This document shows, in pieces, positions 51,453-59,894 of a stretch of DNA of 64,000 nucleotides. The stretch is from assembly GCA_900472575.1 (NCBI GenBank), contig UCIV01000018.1, forward strand, positions 124,001 to 188,000, given 5' to 3'. Each line of letters starts with the position of its first letter. Position 1 is the stretch's first letter. Both the position numbers and the translations under genes were made by a program. The DNA is from Hyphomicrobiales bacterium (GTDB taxonomy: Bacteria > Pseudomonadota > Alphaproteobacteria > Rhizobiales > Rhizobiaceae). The notes under the pieces are model-generated. The model was given only the letters and a program-made list of their open reading frames with translations, searched no databases and was not told the origin of the DNA.

Positions 51453-52433
51453 TCAGACATCGATGATCGTCGTGTCGGCGATTGTCTCGGCGAAACCATC
51501 GCCGAACAGCTCCGCAGGTGTCTGGAATCCCGGACGCGCCTCCCCGTTGAGAATACGGCGGCCAGCCTCCGCAACCGCGATTGCCGTGAATGAGTATCCG
51601 TTGACCGTATCAAGGATCGACCGGACGACGGCGCCATCAGAATCCGTCACCTCGGCGACGGCCTTGTAACGGTTTTCCCGACGTTCCTCCTCGGTCGGGC
51701 CGTCTGGAAGAGCCGACAGATCGCCTTGGGGAAATCCTCCGCCTGTCACATGCACGAAGGTCTCGATATTCGAGACGCCCGTGGCTCTCCAGATGGTGAT
51801 GAGATCTGGAAGCGTGACCTGGAAACTGTCGACAGCCCCCTGTCCGAAGTCGAGCTTCTGGATGCTGTTGGCGACCGCCACAAGCTCGCCATCGACGCGC
51901 GCCAGGGTTTCAGCCGAAATGTTCTCGGTCGCGGTGATGGCGGATCCCCGTGACATGCCGCCCGCGACATGCATCGCGATCCGAATGCTACAGGGATTCT
52001 TGACCCTCGCGACCGCATGACCGGCAAGGCTTCCCAACATCGCCACGCTGCCCCCGCCGCCCGGCAAAAGCGTCACGCCTGCAGCTACCGCCTCGGCACC
52101 CAGTTGTTCTGCGAGGCGGTAGCTGTCGAGCTCGGCCGCGGTGTCGATATAATGCACGCCGTTGCGGATGGATGCTTCCATCATCGGCTTCGCCGTGCGC
52201 AGGAAGGGGCCTGCAGCATTCACGATGACGGCGACATCCGTCAGCGAGCGGTCGATCAGTGCGTCGTCATCGAGAGCGAACACGCGATATTCGACACCGA
52301 GTTTCGCGGCCAGGTCAGCAAGTGGCTTTTTGCTTCGCCCACCCAAGACAACAGGCGTTCCAGCCCTAGTCGCATGCTCCGCCACCATGCGGCCGGTATA
52401 ACCCGTCGCACCGTAGATCATCAGTTTTGTCAT
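51453..52433 (-). CDS. saccharopine-dehydrogenase-like NAD(P) oxidoreductase
   Basis: This 326-residue protein has an N-terminal Rossmann fold (LMIYGATGYTGRMVAEHA, VVLGGRSKKPLADLAAKLG) and NAAGPFLRTAKPMMEASI, typical of saccharopine-dehydrogenase-like and trans-acting enoyl reductase proteins. It starts one base after the VOC gene stop. The true lysine pathway is unlikely; the context suggests reduction of an unknown small compound. Confidence 0.83.
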   Translation of the reverse strand: MTKLMIYGATGYTGRMVAEHATRAGTPVVLGGRSKKPLADLAAKLGVEYRVFALDDDALIDRSLTDVAVIVNAAGPFLRTAKPMMEASIRNGVHYIDTAAELDSYRLAEQLGAEAVAAGVTLLPGGGGSVAMLGSLAGHAVARVKNPCSIRIAMHVAGGMSRGSAITATENISAETLARVDGELVAVANSIQKLDFGQGAVDSFQVTLPDLITIWRATGVSNIETFVHVTGGGFPQGDLSALPDGPTEEERRENRYKAVAEVTDSDGAVVRSILDTVNGYSFTAIAVAEAGRRILNGEARPGFQTPAELFGDGFAETIADTTIIDV

Positions 52434-52434
52434 T

Positions 52435-52830
52435 TTAGTGCTGCCATTCCTTGTAGACGAATTCGAGTGAGTAGCCGTCCGGATCACGGACCTGCGCCGC
52501 GTAATATCGGGGGTCGTAATGAAGCTGTGGTCCGGGCGGATGGATCTCGATGGCACCTGCCGCCATCGCTGCGGCATGGGCGGTATCTACCTGTGCCGTC
52601 CCATCGGCAACAAAGCCGATATGGGCGGCGCGGCCTTCGACGATGCCCTCGCGGAGCCAGAAGAATACCCGACCGTTCGCGCCGAAACCCTTGAGATCGG
52701 GATGGCTGGGAGGTCCGTCTTTGCCATCGTAGTCGACGGCATGGACGATCCCCAGGGGCGCTAGTGCCACTTCATAGAAGGCGATCGAACGATTGATGTC
52801 GCTGACCGAGATGAAGACGTGATCGAGCAT
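52435..52830 (-). CDS. VOC-family (glyoxalase/bleomycin resistance-like) protein
   Basis: This 131-residue vicinal-oxygen-chelate protein opens MLDHVFISVSDINRSIAFYE and ends VRDPDGYSLEFVYKEW, the usual paired motifs with metal-ligand His and Glu. Members are glyoxalases, dioxygenases or drug-binding proteins. AAGGAG precedes ATG 52830. It is part of the SDR operon. Confidence 0.88.
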   Translation of the reverse strand: MLDHVFISVSDINRSIAFYEVALAPLGIVHAVDYDGKDGPPSHPDLKGFGANGRVFFWLREGIVEGRAAHIGFVADGTAQVDTAHAAAMAAGAIEIHPPGPQLHYDPRYYAAQVRDPDGYSLEFVYKEWQH

Positions 52831-52846
52831 GCGGCTCTCCTTGTGC

Positions 52847-53590
52847 TTAGATGATGTAGCCGCCTGCCACTTCGATGTTCTGGGCGTTGATCCAGCGGCT
52901 CTCTTCGGATAGCAGGCTGGCGATAACGCCGCCGATCTCTTCCGGCTCGCCGACGCGACTGAGAGCCGTCTGCCCGGCGAGCATGGCTTCGAAATCGTTG
53001 TTCAGGCCGCCGCCGAGTTCGGTGCGGATTGCGCCGGGAGCAACCGAGTTCGCCCGAATACGGCGCTCGCCGAATTCCTTGGCCATGTAGCGCGTCAGCA
53101 CTTCAAGGCCACCCTTGAACGATGCGTATGGCGATACGCCCGCAGTGGCGACACGGCTGGTGGCGCTCGTCATATTGATGATGTGGCCGCCGTCTTCCAT
53201 CAGCGGAAGAAGAGCCTGCGTCAGGAAGAATGGTCCCTTGAGGTGAACCTCGAAGAGGCCGTCGAACTGCTCCTCCGTCACCGTGGAGAACGGCGCATAG
53301 AGGCCATATCCCGCATTATTGACGAGGTAGTCGAAGCTCTCTCTGCCCCAGACCGCCTTTAGCTGTGCTTGCACCGCACCGCGGAATTCGGGGAATGAAC
53401 GGCTATCGGCAACATCGAGCTTCAACGCCACGGCTTTACCGCCCATTTCCACGATCGTGCTGACGACTTCATCGGCTTTCTCCGGATTGCTATTGTAGGT
53501 GACGATTACCCCCATGCCGCGCTCTGCGCACTTGAGGGCTGTGCTGGCTCCGAGACCCCGGCTGCTTCCGGTAACGATGACGATCTTCAT
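52847..53590 (-). CDS. short-chain dehydrogenase/reductase
   Basis: This 247-residue SDR has the NADP-binding motif VTGSSRGLGAS, NNAGYG, and the catalytic Ser-Tyr-Lys set in NMTSATSRV and YASFKGG. Its substrate is unknown. ATG 53590 has GGAGA at six bases. It is the first gene of a five-gene minus-strand set and is divergent from an AraC regulator (gap 133 bases), which most likely controls it. Confidence 0.9.
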   Translation of the reverse strand: MKIVIVTGSSRGLGASTALKCAERGMGVIVTYNSNPEKADEVVSTIVEMGGKAVALKLDVADSRSFPEFRGAVQAQLKAVWGRESFDYLVNNAGYGLYAPFSTVTEEQFDGLFEVHLKGPFFLTQALLPLMEDGGHIINMTSATSRVATAGVSPYASFKGGLEVLTRYMAKEFGERRIRANSVAPGAIRTELGGGLNNDFEAMLAGQTALSRVGEPEEIGGVIASLLSEESRWINAQNIEVAGGYII

Positions 53591-53723
53591 GGGTTTCTCC
53601 ATTCATCTGGTGTGAGATGAAGCTACGTCCGCAGCCTGCCGGGCGCTCACCTATTCCTCCCTGAAACTTGCCTGTTTCTGCTTCACGCTTGCGCCCACCT
53701 GTGAGGTCTGCCACGGTCGGCTC

Positions 53724-54611
53724 ATGGAAAAGCAACTGAATGAACTGCGGGCACTGGCCTCGAAGGCCGAAAACAGGCGGACGGAAACGGGCATTCCCCG
53801 CGTCGCCATGGTCCAGGGCGAGATCCCCGAACACCAGCTCGCCGCTGTCTACGATCCCATGGTCAACCTGATCCTGACGGGATCGAAGACGATGACGGTC
53901 GGCGATCGGACGTTTCATTACGACCCGGCAACCTACTTCGTGATGTCCGTCGATCTCCCGGCCGTGGGATCAGTCCATCCTGCAGCTACTGGCGAACCCT
54001 ATCTCGCCGTCAGCCTGACGCTCGATCCCACCATTGTCGGCGCGTTGATCCGCGACCTTCCGGTGAAGGTCTGCAGCAAACTGTTCGGATCAGGGTTCTC
54101 GGTCGCCCCGGTCAACGAGGATTTTCTCGACGCCTGGATCCGCATGCTCAAGCTGATGGATCGTCCCGACGAGATCACGGTGCTATCTCCCACCTACGAG
54201 CGCGAGATCCTGTTCCGCGTCCTGCAGGGGCCGCTCGGCTGGATGTTGCGCGACATCGCAACGCCTGACACCGCACTCTCGCGCATCAGCGTGGCGATCG
54301 ACTGGATCCGACAGAATTTTGCCGAGCCGATCAGAGTTGAAGCGCTTGCGGAGATGGCCGCCTTGAGCGTGTCGGCATTCCATCGTCACTTCAAGGCTGT
54401 GACGGCGCTTAGCCCGCTCCAATATCAGAAGCGCGTACGCCTTCTGCACGCGCGTTCGCAACTCATTGCGGGCCAGGGAAATGCGACATCCATCTCGTTC
54501 GGGGTGGGATACGAAAGCCCGAACCAGTTCAGCCGTGAATACGCCAGGCTGTTTGGGCTCCCTCCCTCGAAGGATCTGGCAAAGGCCGTGCGGGATCTGC
54601 ACGTCGCATAG
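53724..54611 (+). CDS. AraC-family regulator with N-terminal AraC_N domain
   Basis: This 295-residue regulator has the N-terminal ligand-binding domain of the AraC_N type (YDPMVNLILTGSKTMTVGDR, HYDPATYFVMSVDLPA) and two C-terminal helix-turn-helix motifs (VEALAEMAALSVSAFHRHFK, ATSISFGVGYESPNQFSREY). Homologues with this N-terminal domain often control divergent dehydrogenase genes that respond to aldehydes. It lies divergent from the SDR operon. Confidence 0.9.
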   Translation: MEKQLNELRALASKAENRRTETGIPRVAMVQGEIPEHQLAAVYDPMVNLILTGSKTMTVGDRTFHYDPATYFVMSVDLPAVGSVHPAATGEPYLAVSLTLDPTIVGALIRDLPVKVCSKLFGSGFSVAPVNEDFLDAWIRMLKLMDRPDEITVLSPTYEREILFRVLQGPLGWMLRDIATPDTALSRISVAIDWIRQNFAEPIRVEALAEMAALSVSAFHRHFKAVTALSPLQYQKRVRLLHARSQLIAGQGNATSISFGVGYESPNQFSREYARLFGLPPSKDLAKAVRDLHVA

Positions 54612-54815
54612 TCGATCATCCGCTTGTCGAAGTCGGTAGTGCCCCCACATAGCAGGCACCTGCCTCACGACAGATCACATCAAGGATATCGATCAATGGG
54701 CAGCTCTCACTGAGATTATCCAAGGTTTTCAGCGGGCGAAATGATTTTGACCTCGTCAACGCAGTCGACAAATTGCCGGCTGTCGCAAAACCTGTTTCCC
54801 AGCAAGTGTCCAAAC

Positions 54816-54845
54816 GCAAAAAGCCCGGATTGCTCCGGGCTTTCG
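54816..54845 (-). terminator. terminator of the porin gene
   Basis: On the minus strand AAAGCCCGGA and TCCGGGCTTT pair over a four-base loop and run into TTTTTGCGTTT. It lies 22 bases after the porin stop codon. Confidence 0.85.
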
Positions 54846-54864
54846 CTTAGAATATGCGGTCGAA

Positions 54865-55929
54865 TTAGAACGAGCGCTGCAGACGCAGGAAACCGTCCCA
54901 CTTGTCGGCAGAGTCGGTGCCGTTATCAACGTCGGTGTAGTTGATCGTTGCCTTGGCGGCGAGGTTGGTGGTGATGGCGTAGTCAGCCGTCAGACCAACG
55001 CGCCATGCGTCACCGCCGTCGAAGTCGCCGTCGCTGTCGAGGCTGACCTTATCCCAGTACTGGGCACCCGGGGTCAGGCTGAACTTGTCGGTGAGCTTGA
55101 TGGCGTATTCCGCACCGATCGTCCACTCGGAAGCGTCGAAGTAACGGTTCTGTCCGAAGGAGTAAGCAGCGAAGATGCCGAGCGAACCCGGGCCGAGCTC
55201 TGCAGTCAGCGTGGAAGCGAGAGCTGCATTTTCGTTGTCGAAGTCATAACCAGCGAAGAAGTCGGCGGTTACGCCACCGAACTTGCCGGTGATGACGCCG
55301 TTGATGCCGATTTCGTCAGCATTGCCTGCATCATCGGTCTTGTAGCCAGCCTGAGAGTTGAACGCGTCAACCTGACCGTAAACCGAGAACGCACCGCCAT
55401 CATAGGTGTAACGGATGGAGTTGTTCAGCGTGTCAGCGCCTTCGCCACCGTTGTTGTACGGACGGTCGTCGGCGAGAACGGTCTCACCCGGAAGTCCTGT
55501 ATCGAAGTAGTTGTAGAAGTAACCAACGCGGAAACCGCCGAGTTCGATATAGGTTTCGTTCAGAGCGAAATCGCTCGTGTCATTGGCATTGTTGTTGGCG
55601 CGAAGCGTGATGCGTGAACCAAGTGCACCGAATTCGGTGTCGGACTTTGCCGAGAGGTAAAGCTGAGCGCGCGTGTTGGTGCGGTAGCCAGCGTCGTTGC
55701 CGGACAGATCATCGTCGCTGCGGCCATCGAGCTGTACGCGGACATAACCGCCGATCTTGAGGCAGGTTTCGGTGCCCGGGATGTAGAAGTAACCGGTGCC
55801 GAAGGCGTCACAAACGCGGACATATTCCATCGGCTCGGGCTCTGCCGCGACGATCGCATCGGCGGCCTGCGCGCCCGATACTGCTGCGAGAGCTGCAGCG
55901 GAGCCGAGAAGGAGGCTCTTGATGTTCAT
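54865..55929 (-). CDS. ropA: outer-membrane porin, RopA/Omp2b family
   Basis: This 354-residue trimeric-type beta-barrel porin of the alphaproteobacterial Porin_2 family has a signal peptide (MNIKSLLLGSAAALAAVSGAQA) and the N-terminal EYVRVCDAFGTGYFYIPGTETCLKIGGYVR with its conserved Cys pair. It ends with an aromatic residue (LRLQRSF), as needed for outer-membrane insertion. GGAG precedes ATG 55929. The gene follows an OmpR-like two-component pair on the same strand and has a long upstream region with a candidate operator. A strong terminator follows. Confidence 0.95.
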   Translation of the reverse strand: MNIKSLLLGSAAALAAVSGAQAADAIVAAEPEPMEYVRVCDAFGTGYFYIPGTETCLKIGGYVRVQLDGRSDDDLSGNDAGYRTNTRAQLYLSAKSDTEFGALGSRITLRANNNANDTSDFALNETYIELGGFRVGYFYNYFDTGLPGETVLADDRPYNNGGEGADTLNNSIRYTYDGGAFSVYGQVDAFNSQAGYKTDDAGNADEIGINGVITGKFGGVTADFFAGYDFDNENAALASTLTAELGPGSLGIFAAYSFGQNRYFDASEWTIGAEYAIKLTDKFSLTPGAQYWDKVSLDSDGDFDGGDAWRVGLTADYAITTNLAAKATINYTDVDNGTDSADKWDGFLRLQRSF

Positions 55930-56290
55930 TATGATCTCCATTGAGATGATGGACCGCGGCTCGGAGCCCCCACCCACCAAATTGAAAAACCGAAGGCATA
56001 TTCGGTGAGCAATGAATACGAGGGGCTGCCGGGAGGTGAAAGCAGCAGCACTTGCCGTCAGGGCGAGAACGGAGTGCCGTGATCAAGGATGTTGCCTAGC
56101 CGCATCGGTTTGTAACCGTACGTAATGTGATGGTAATCAAACCGTATCAACGACGGGAAGCGGCCATGTTTCTGCGACAAAGACGCGGAGGCCTTTATCT
56201 CGTATTCCGGCCACGCATAGCGGCCTGATTCCCGATGCCGAGATTGGTGGAAAAAGCTGCCAAAGACGCAGAAACACTGCGAAACAGGGC
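55930..56290. promoter_or_regulatory. porin upstream control region
   Basis: This 361-base non-coding stretch between the kinase end and the porin start probably holds the porin promoter and a long leader. The main visible feature is the GTAA repeat cluster at 56106-56144. The rest shows no gene. The size is enough for a small RNA, but none could be supported. Confidence 0.45.
56106..56144. promoter_or_regulatory. candidate response-regulator binding cluster
   Basis: Three GTAAC/GTAAT elements start at 56112, 56122 and 56133, giving 10 and 11 base spacing. They are enclosed by the inverted repeat CGGTTTG ... CAAACCG (56106-56112, 56138-56144). Helically phased direct repeats are the usual site form for OmpR-type regulators. 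An OmpR-like gene lies 1.5 kb upstream on the same strand. Confidence 0.5.
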
Positions 56291-57658
56291 TTATGCAGCG
56301 CCTGCCTGGTCCATCAATCGCGGTAGCATGATAACAGCGCGAGCGCCGCCCGAATCTGCTTCCTCGTAACGGATCTTGCCCTGGTGGGCGTCAATGATCG
56401 ACTTGGCCAAGGCAAGGCCGAGGCCGCTTCCGCCCGTATCCCTGCAGCGAGATTCTTCAAGGCGAACAAACGGGTTGAAGACGCGGGTCCGGTCCGCCTC
56501 GGGAATGCCCGGGCCGTCATCATCAATAAGGAGACACACGTCTCCCATTGCCGGACGAACGAAAATCCTCGCCCGGTAGCCGTAGCGCAGCGCATTTTCC
56601 ACGACATTGCGAACAGCACGCTTCAAGGCGCCCCGGCGGCCATGGATAAAGAACCGGTGTGGATTGACGAGAGTAATGTCGCCTCCTGCGACGACCAAGT
56701 CCGCAATCAGCTCCTGCATCAGATCTTCGAACTGAAATACGGTTTCCGTCTCCGTGGTGTCATAGCCGCGGGAAAGCGAGAGCGCGCCATCAACCAGTTC
56801 CTGGATCTCATCGAGACACACGCCAAGCCGATCCTTGGAATCACCGTCATCGAGAAGCTCGATCCTCAATCGCATCGCAGTGATCGGAGATTTCAGATCG
56901 TGGCCGATCGCCCCGAGCATCTTGGCGCGCTCGTTGAGCAATCTGGTGAGGCGTGCCGCCATGTCGTTGAAGGCATGAGTGAGCTTTCTAAGCTCGGAAG
57001 GGCCGGAAGCCGAGATGGGCTGTGGGCTTTCGCCTCGACCAAGATTGTCGGCGGCGTTGGACAGATGCTGAAGCGGCGTGGTGATCTTTGCAACGATGAT
57101 CCACACGACCGCCACGACGATCAGGATCGTTACAAGGATTGTTGCCATGAGTTGCCATGCCCATGTCTTTGGCAGGCGCATCACGTCACGCGCAGTAAGC
57201 CACCGGCCGTCATCCAGGGTGATGGAAGCCAGAAGCACCAAATTACGGCCGGGCTTGCTGGCGTGGCCCATTATTTCATGGCTCGGCGCAATTTCTGTTG
57301 CAGCAAGGATGAAACCATCCCCGACGGTTACACCGAATTTGTTCTTGAGAAAGATTGCGATGTCATCAGAGGGCAGCAGCTCATCACGCACCTGTGGAGC
57401 CGCATCGGTAATCGTAAACTGCATGCCCCATTCTGAGGGGGTTTTGATGATCGCTTCATCGTCAGCTGCAGGCAGGGTCCTCAGCAATTTTGCGGTACTG
57501 AGCAGTCGCTCGACTGCATCGAAAGCCCGATAACCAAGAATCTGCTTGTTCTTGTCATGCATGAAATAGGAAATGCTGAGTATCTGCGCCGCAAGCAGAC
57601 AGCCGAGGAGCAGCAGGATAAGCTGTCCTCGAACGCTTTGGGGAACGCCGATTTTCAT
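56291..57658 (-). CDS. EnvZ-like sensor histidine kinase
   Basis: This 455-residue kinase has two membrane helices (about residues 11-33 and 165-188) around a periplasmic region, a HAMP domain (KITTPLQHLSNAADNLGRG), and the phospho-acceptor His253 in GHDLKSPITAMRLRIE. Its ATPase domain has NVVENALRYG, DDGPGIP and GSGLGLALAK. It starts three bases after the response regulator and is its cognate kinase. The porin gene is next on this strand. Confidence 0.92.
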   Translation of the reverse strand: MKIGVPQSVRGQLILLLLGCLLAAQILSISYFMHDKNKQILGYRAFDAVERLLSTAKLLRTLPAADDEAIIKTPSEWGMQFTITDAAPQVRDELLPSDDIAIFLKNKFGVTVGDGFILAATEIAPSHEIMGHASKPGRNLVLLASITLDDGRWLTARDVMRLPKTWAWQLMATILVTILIVVAVVWIIVAKITTPLQHLSNAADNLGRGESPQPISASGPSELRKLTHAFNDMAARLTRLLNERAKMLGAIGHDLKSPITAMRLRIELLDDGDSKDRLGVCLDEIQELVDGALSLSRGYDTTETETVFQFEDLMQELIADLVVAGGDITLVNPHRFFIHGRRGALKRAVRNVVENALRYGYRARIFVRPAMGDVCLLIDDDGPGIPEADRTRVFNPFVRLEESRCRDTGGSGLGLALAKSIIDAHQGKIRYEEADSGGARAVIMLPRLMDQAGAA

Positions 57659-57661
57659 GTT

Positions 57662-58384
57662 TCAGACCTTGGTCACATCCGCAACGAGGCAGTAGCCGCC
57701 TCCGCGCACGGTGATGATGAGTTCGGGACGATCCTTACTCTGTTCGATCTTTCGCCGCAATCGGCTGACCTGATTGTCGATGGCGCGATCGAACGGGCCT
57801 GCACTGCGCGCCGAAGTCAGCTCAAGCAACCTCTCCCGTGACAGGATGACCCTTGGTCGCTCGAGAAACGCCATCAGCAACTGAAAGTCTGCAACGGTGA
57901 GCGGTGTCTCCACACCGTCCTCGTCGACGAGGCAGCGGCGATCAATCTGAAGGGACCAGTTACCGAAACGAAGCACCTGACCACCATGCTCCCCGCCGAG
58001 CGAAGGCGCCGACGGCTCGTAACGCCGCAGGATCGCCTTGATGCGCGCCACAACTTCGCGCGGATTGAACGGTTTTGCGAGATAGTCGTCCGCTCCGAGC
58101 TCAAGGCCGATGATGCGGTCCGTCTCCTCGTTGAGCGCACTCAGCATCAGGATTGGAATCTTGCTTGTGGCTCTGAGCCGATGGCAAATCGCCAATCCGT
58201 CCTCGCCCGGCAACATGACGTCGAGAACGATCAGATCGAACCCTCCGGACGTCAGGACCCTGTCCATTTCCTTGCCACTGTCCACCGCAACCGCCCGCAT
58301 ACCTACCTTCTCCAGGTAGAGCCTCAGAGCATCACGGGTCTGGGCGTGGTCGTCGACAATCAGGATATTAGGAGAGCTTGCCAT
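57662..58384 (-). CDS. OmpR-family response regulator
   Basis: This 240-residue regulator has its phospho-acceptor Asp55 in IVLDVMLPGEDG, the conserved Lys in YLAKPFNPREVVARI, and a C-terminal winged helix (RRKIEQSKDRPELIITVRGGGYCLV). It is the first gene of the regulator-kinase pair, upstream of the porin. Control of porin expression is suggested by position and by the phased repeats at 56106. Confidence 0.93.
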   Translation of the reverse strand: MASSPNILIVDDHAQTRDALRLYLEKVGMRAVAVDSGKEMDRVLTSGGFDLIVLDVMLPGEDGLAICHRLRATSKIPILMLSALNEETDRIIGLELGADDYLAKPFNPREVVARIKAILRRYEPSAPSLGGEHGGQVLRFGNWSLQIDRRCLVDEDGVETPLTVADFQLLMAFLERPRVILSRERLLELTSARSAGPFDRAIDNQVSRLRRKIEQSKDRPELIITVRGGGYCLVADVTKV

Positions 58385-58808
58385 GGTAGCGATTTATCCG
58401 ATGCCAGATCGCCACGCATCAGGATTTTTGTAACGGCACGTCGCAGATACTTCGACTGCGACAAACCGATACCATTCTGGCTTTTGTCAGGGATAATCCG
58501 GAGACAAACATTCGCTATAAGGATTTCGTCGAAGAGTTCGAAATTCTTACCCGGTCAATGGTAGCGTCGAATTCTCCGTTGATGTTGACGCTGTGAAAAG
58601 AACCACCTTTCACAGCTCCTTGCTTTGGAAGCGCAATCGGAACCGCCGGTTTATTCTCGACCTCCAGTCAGGACACCACTCGGTTGCGCTTCCAGCCTCC
58701 CCCCTCCACACAGGCAACTGACTTCCTTTGTCCTTCGGCTTGAACTAAATTCCGTGTCACGGGTTTCTGTTCATCGCAAAAGCCGCACCCAGCGAAGGAA
58801 GCTGTTCA
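58385..58808. other. intergenic region between the divergent regulator and lipoprotein genes
   Basis: These 424 bases show no convincing gene on either strand. The only clear structure is a nine-base-pair inverted repeat at 58590-58616. Promoters for the regulator (minus) and the lipoprotein (plus) should lie here. Confidence 0.4.
58590..58616. other. nine-base-pair inverted repeat
   Basis: GCTGTGAAA pairs perfectly with TTTCACAGC across a nine-base spacer. No T-run follows, so it is an operator or RNA stem candidate rather than a terminator. It lies about 190 bases upstream of the lipoprotein gene. Confidence 0.5.
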
Positions 58809-59111
58809 ATGAAACGATTGCTTGTCATAGCTCTTGCGGCAGCAACGCTGACCGCCTGCAACTCCACGGGCAACCCCGAATTTCGTGCAATAGATTATGG
58901 ACCCGGCATAGCACCTATCGCCGGCAGCCTCACGTATGGCGGGAAAGCCAACGCCCGGTTTGGAAACATGCCTGTCGGCTATACTTTCACCCACGAGTTT
59001 TTCAGCAGCTTCGGAAGCCGCGTCGAAGAGCGTTACCGCGTCCTGGAAGATGGTAGCCTCGACATCTACAGCCGCCGGATCACGCCGATCACCATCAGCC
59101 ACGGACGCTAG
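58809..59111 (+). CDS. small lipoprotein
   Basis: This 100-residue protein has a lipoprotein signal (KRLLVIALAAATLTAC) with the lipidated Cys at residue 17. The mature part (YGGKANARFGNMPVGYTFTHEF, ERYRVLEDGSLDIYSR) is probably a small beta-rich periplasmic domain attached to a membrane. The function is unknown. Confidence 0.78.
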   Translation: MKRLLVIALAAATLTACNSTGNPEFRAIDYGPGIAPIAGSLTYGGKANARFGNMPVGYTFTHEFFSSFGSRVEERYRVLEDGSLDIYSRRITPITISHGR

Positions 59112-59146
59112 TTACCTCATCTGCGCAACAGCGTTTGTCACCGAGC

Positions 59147-59171
59147 GGAACAGACCGCCCCGGCAGTCGTT
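59147..59171 (+). promoter_or_regulatory. candidate EcfG (general stress) sigma promoter
   Basis: GGAAC, a 16-base spacer and CGTT match the alphaproteobacterial EcfG/RpoE2 consensus. The site ends 26 bases before the ATG of the 59-residue protein at 59198, the right distance for a short leader. Confidence 0.6.
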
Positions 59172-59197
59172 TTCCTCCCAACAAAATGGAGGCCACA

Positions 59198-59377
59198 ATG
59201 GCAGAAGACAGAGACGCGCGCGAAGCGATTGAACGTGGCAGTGCCTACGCAGGGACCGGACGCCACCCGGCAGCCGGACCTCACGCCAAGGATAGCCTGA
59301 CGGACCACGATAAGACACCGGGCACTGGATCTCTGCCTGCAAAGGACAGCAAGGACACCGATTCCGGGCCGGAATGA
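59198..59377 (+). CDS. small hydrophilic protein, probable general-stress protein
   Basis: This is a 59-residue, very polar protein (AEDRDAREAIERGSAYAGTG, then Asp/Lys/Gly/Ser-rich) with no hydrophobic core, so it is probably disordered. GGAGG precedes ATG 59198. The EcfG-type promoter just upstream suggests induction in stationary phase or osmotic stress. No function is known. Confidence 0.68.
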   Translation: MAEDRDAREAIERGSAYAGTGRHPAAGPHAKDSLTDHDKTPGTGSLPAKDSKDTDSGPE

Positions 59378-59491
59378 ACCAAAAAGCGGCGTCGTCATTT
59401 CCCAGGCGTCCGCTTTCCCATGTGAGCGAAACGGTTAATCCACTTGCCCGCCCCTCTCCCGCCGGTTAACACCGCGTGAGGGTAATGCGGG

Positions 59492-59890
59492 ATGGGCATG
59501 ATGACGGGCGGGACCATCACTCTTTATGAAGCGATCGGCGGTGATGTGGCGGTAAAAGCGTTGGTGAAGCGTTTTTACGATTTGATGGACACTTTGCCCG
59601 AGGCACGCAATTGCCGTGCGATCCATCCAGAGAATCTCCAGGACAGTGAAGCAAAGCTTTATGAATACCTGACGGGATATCTCGGCGGTCCTCCCGTCTA
59701 TGTCGAGAAGTATGGCCATCCGCGACTGCGCTCCCGCCACTTCGGCGCAGCAATAGGGCCGGCCGAACGCGACGAATGGCTTTTATGCTTCAGCCGCGCG
59801 CTGGACGAAACCATTGAAAACCCAAAACTACGCGACATCATCTGGCCGCCGATCGAGCGCCTTGGCCATCACATGCAGAATAGGGAATAG
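59492..59890 (+). CDS. group II truncated haemoglobin
   Basis: This 132-residue haem protein of the TrHbO (group II) type has LYEAIGGDVAVKALVKRFYD, then the GG-loop and proximal-His region YLGGPPVYVEKYGHPRLRSRH, and EWLLCFSRALDE with the conserved Trp of the G helix. Such globins handle oxygen or nitric oxide. The next gene starts five bases later, so the two may be co-transcribed. Confidence 0.93.
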   Translation: MGMMTGGTITLYEAIGGDVAVKALVKRFYDLMDTLPEARNCRAIHPENLQDSEAKLYEYLTGYLGGPPVYVEKYGHPRLRSRHFGAAIGPAERDEWLLCFSRALDETIENPKLRDIIWPPIERLGHHMQNRE

Positions 59891-59894
59891 GCTC

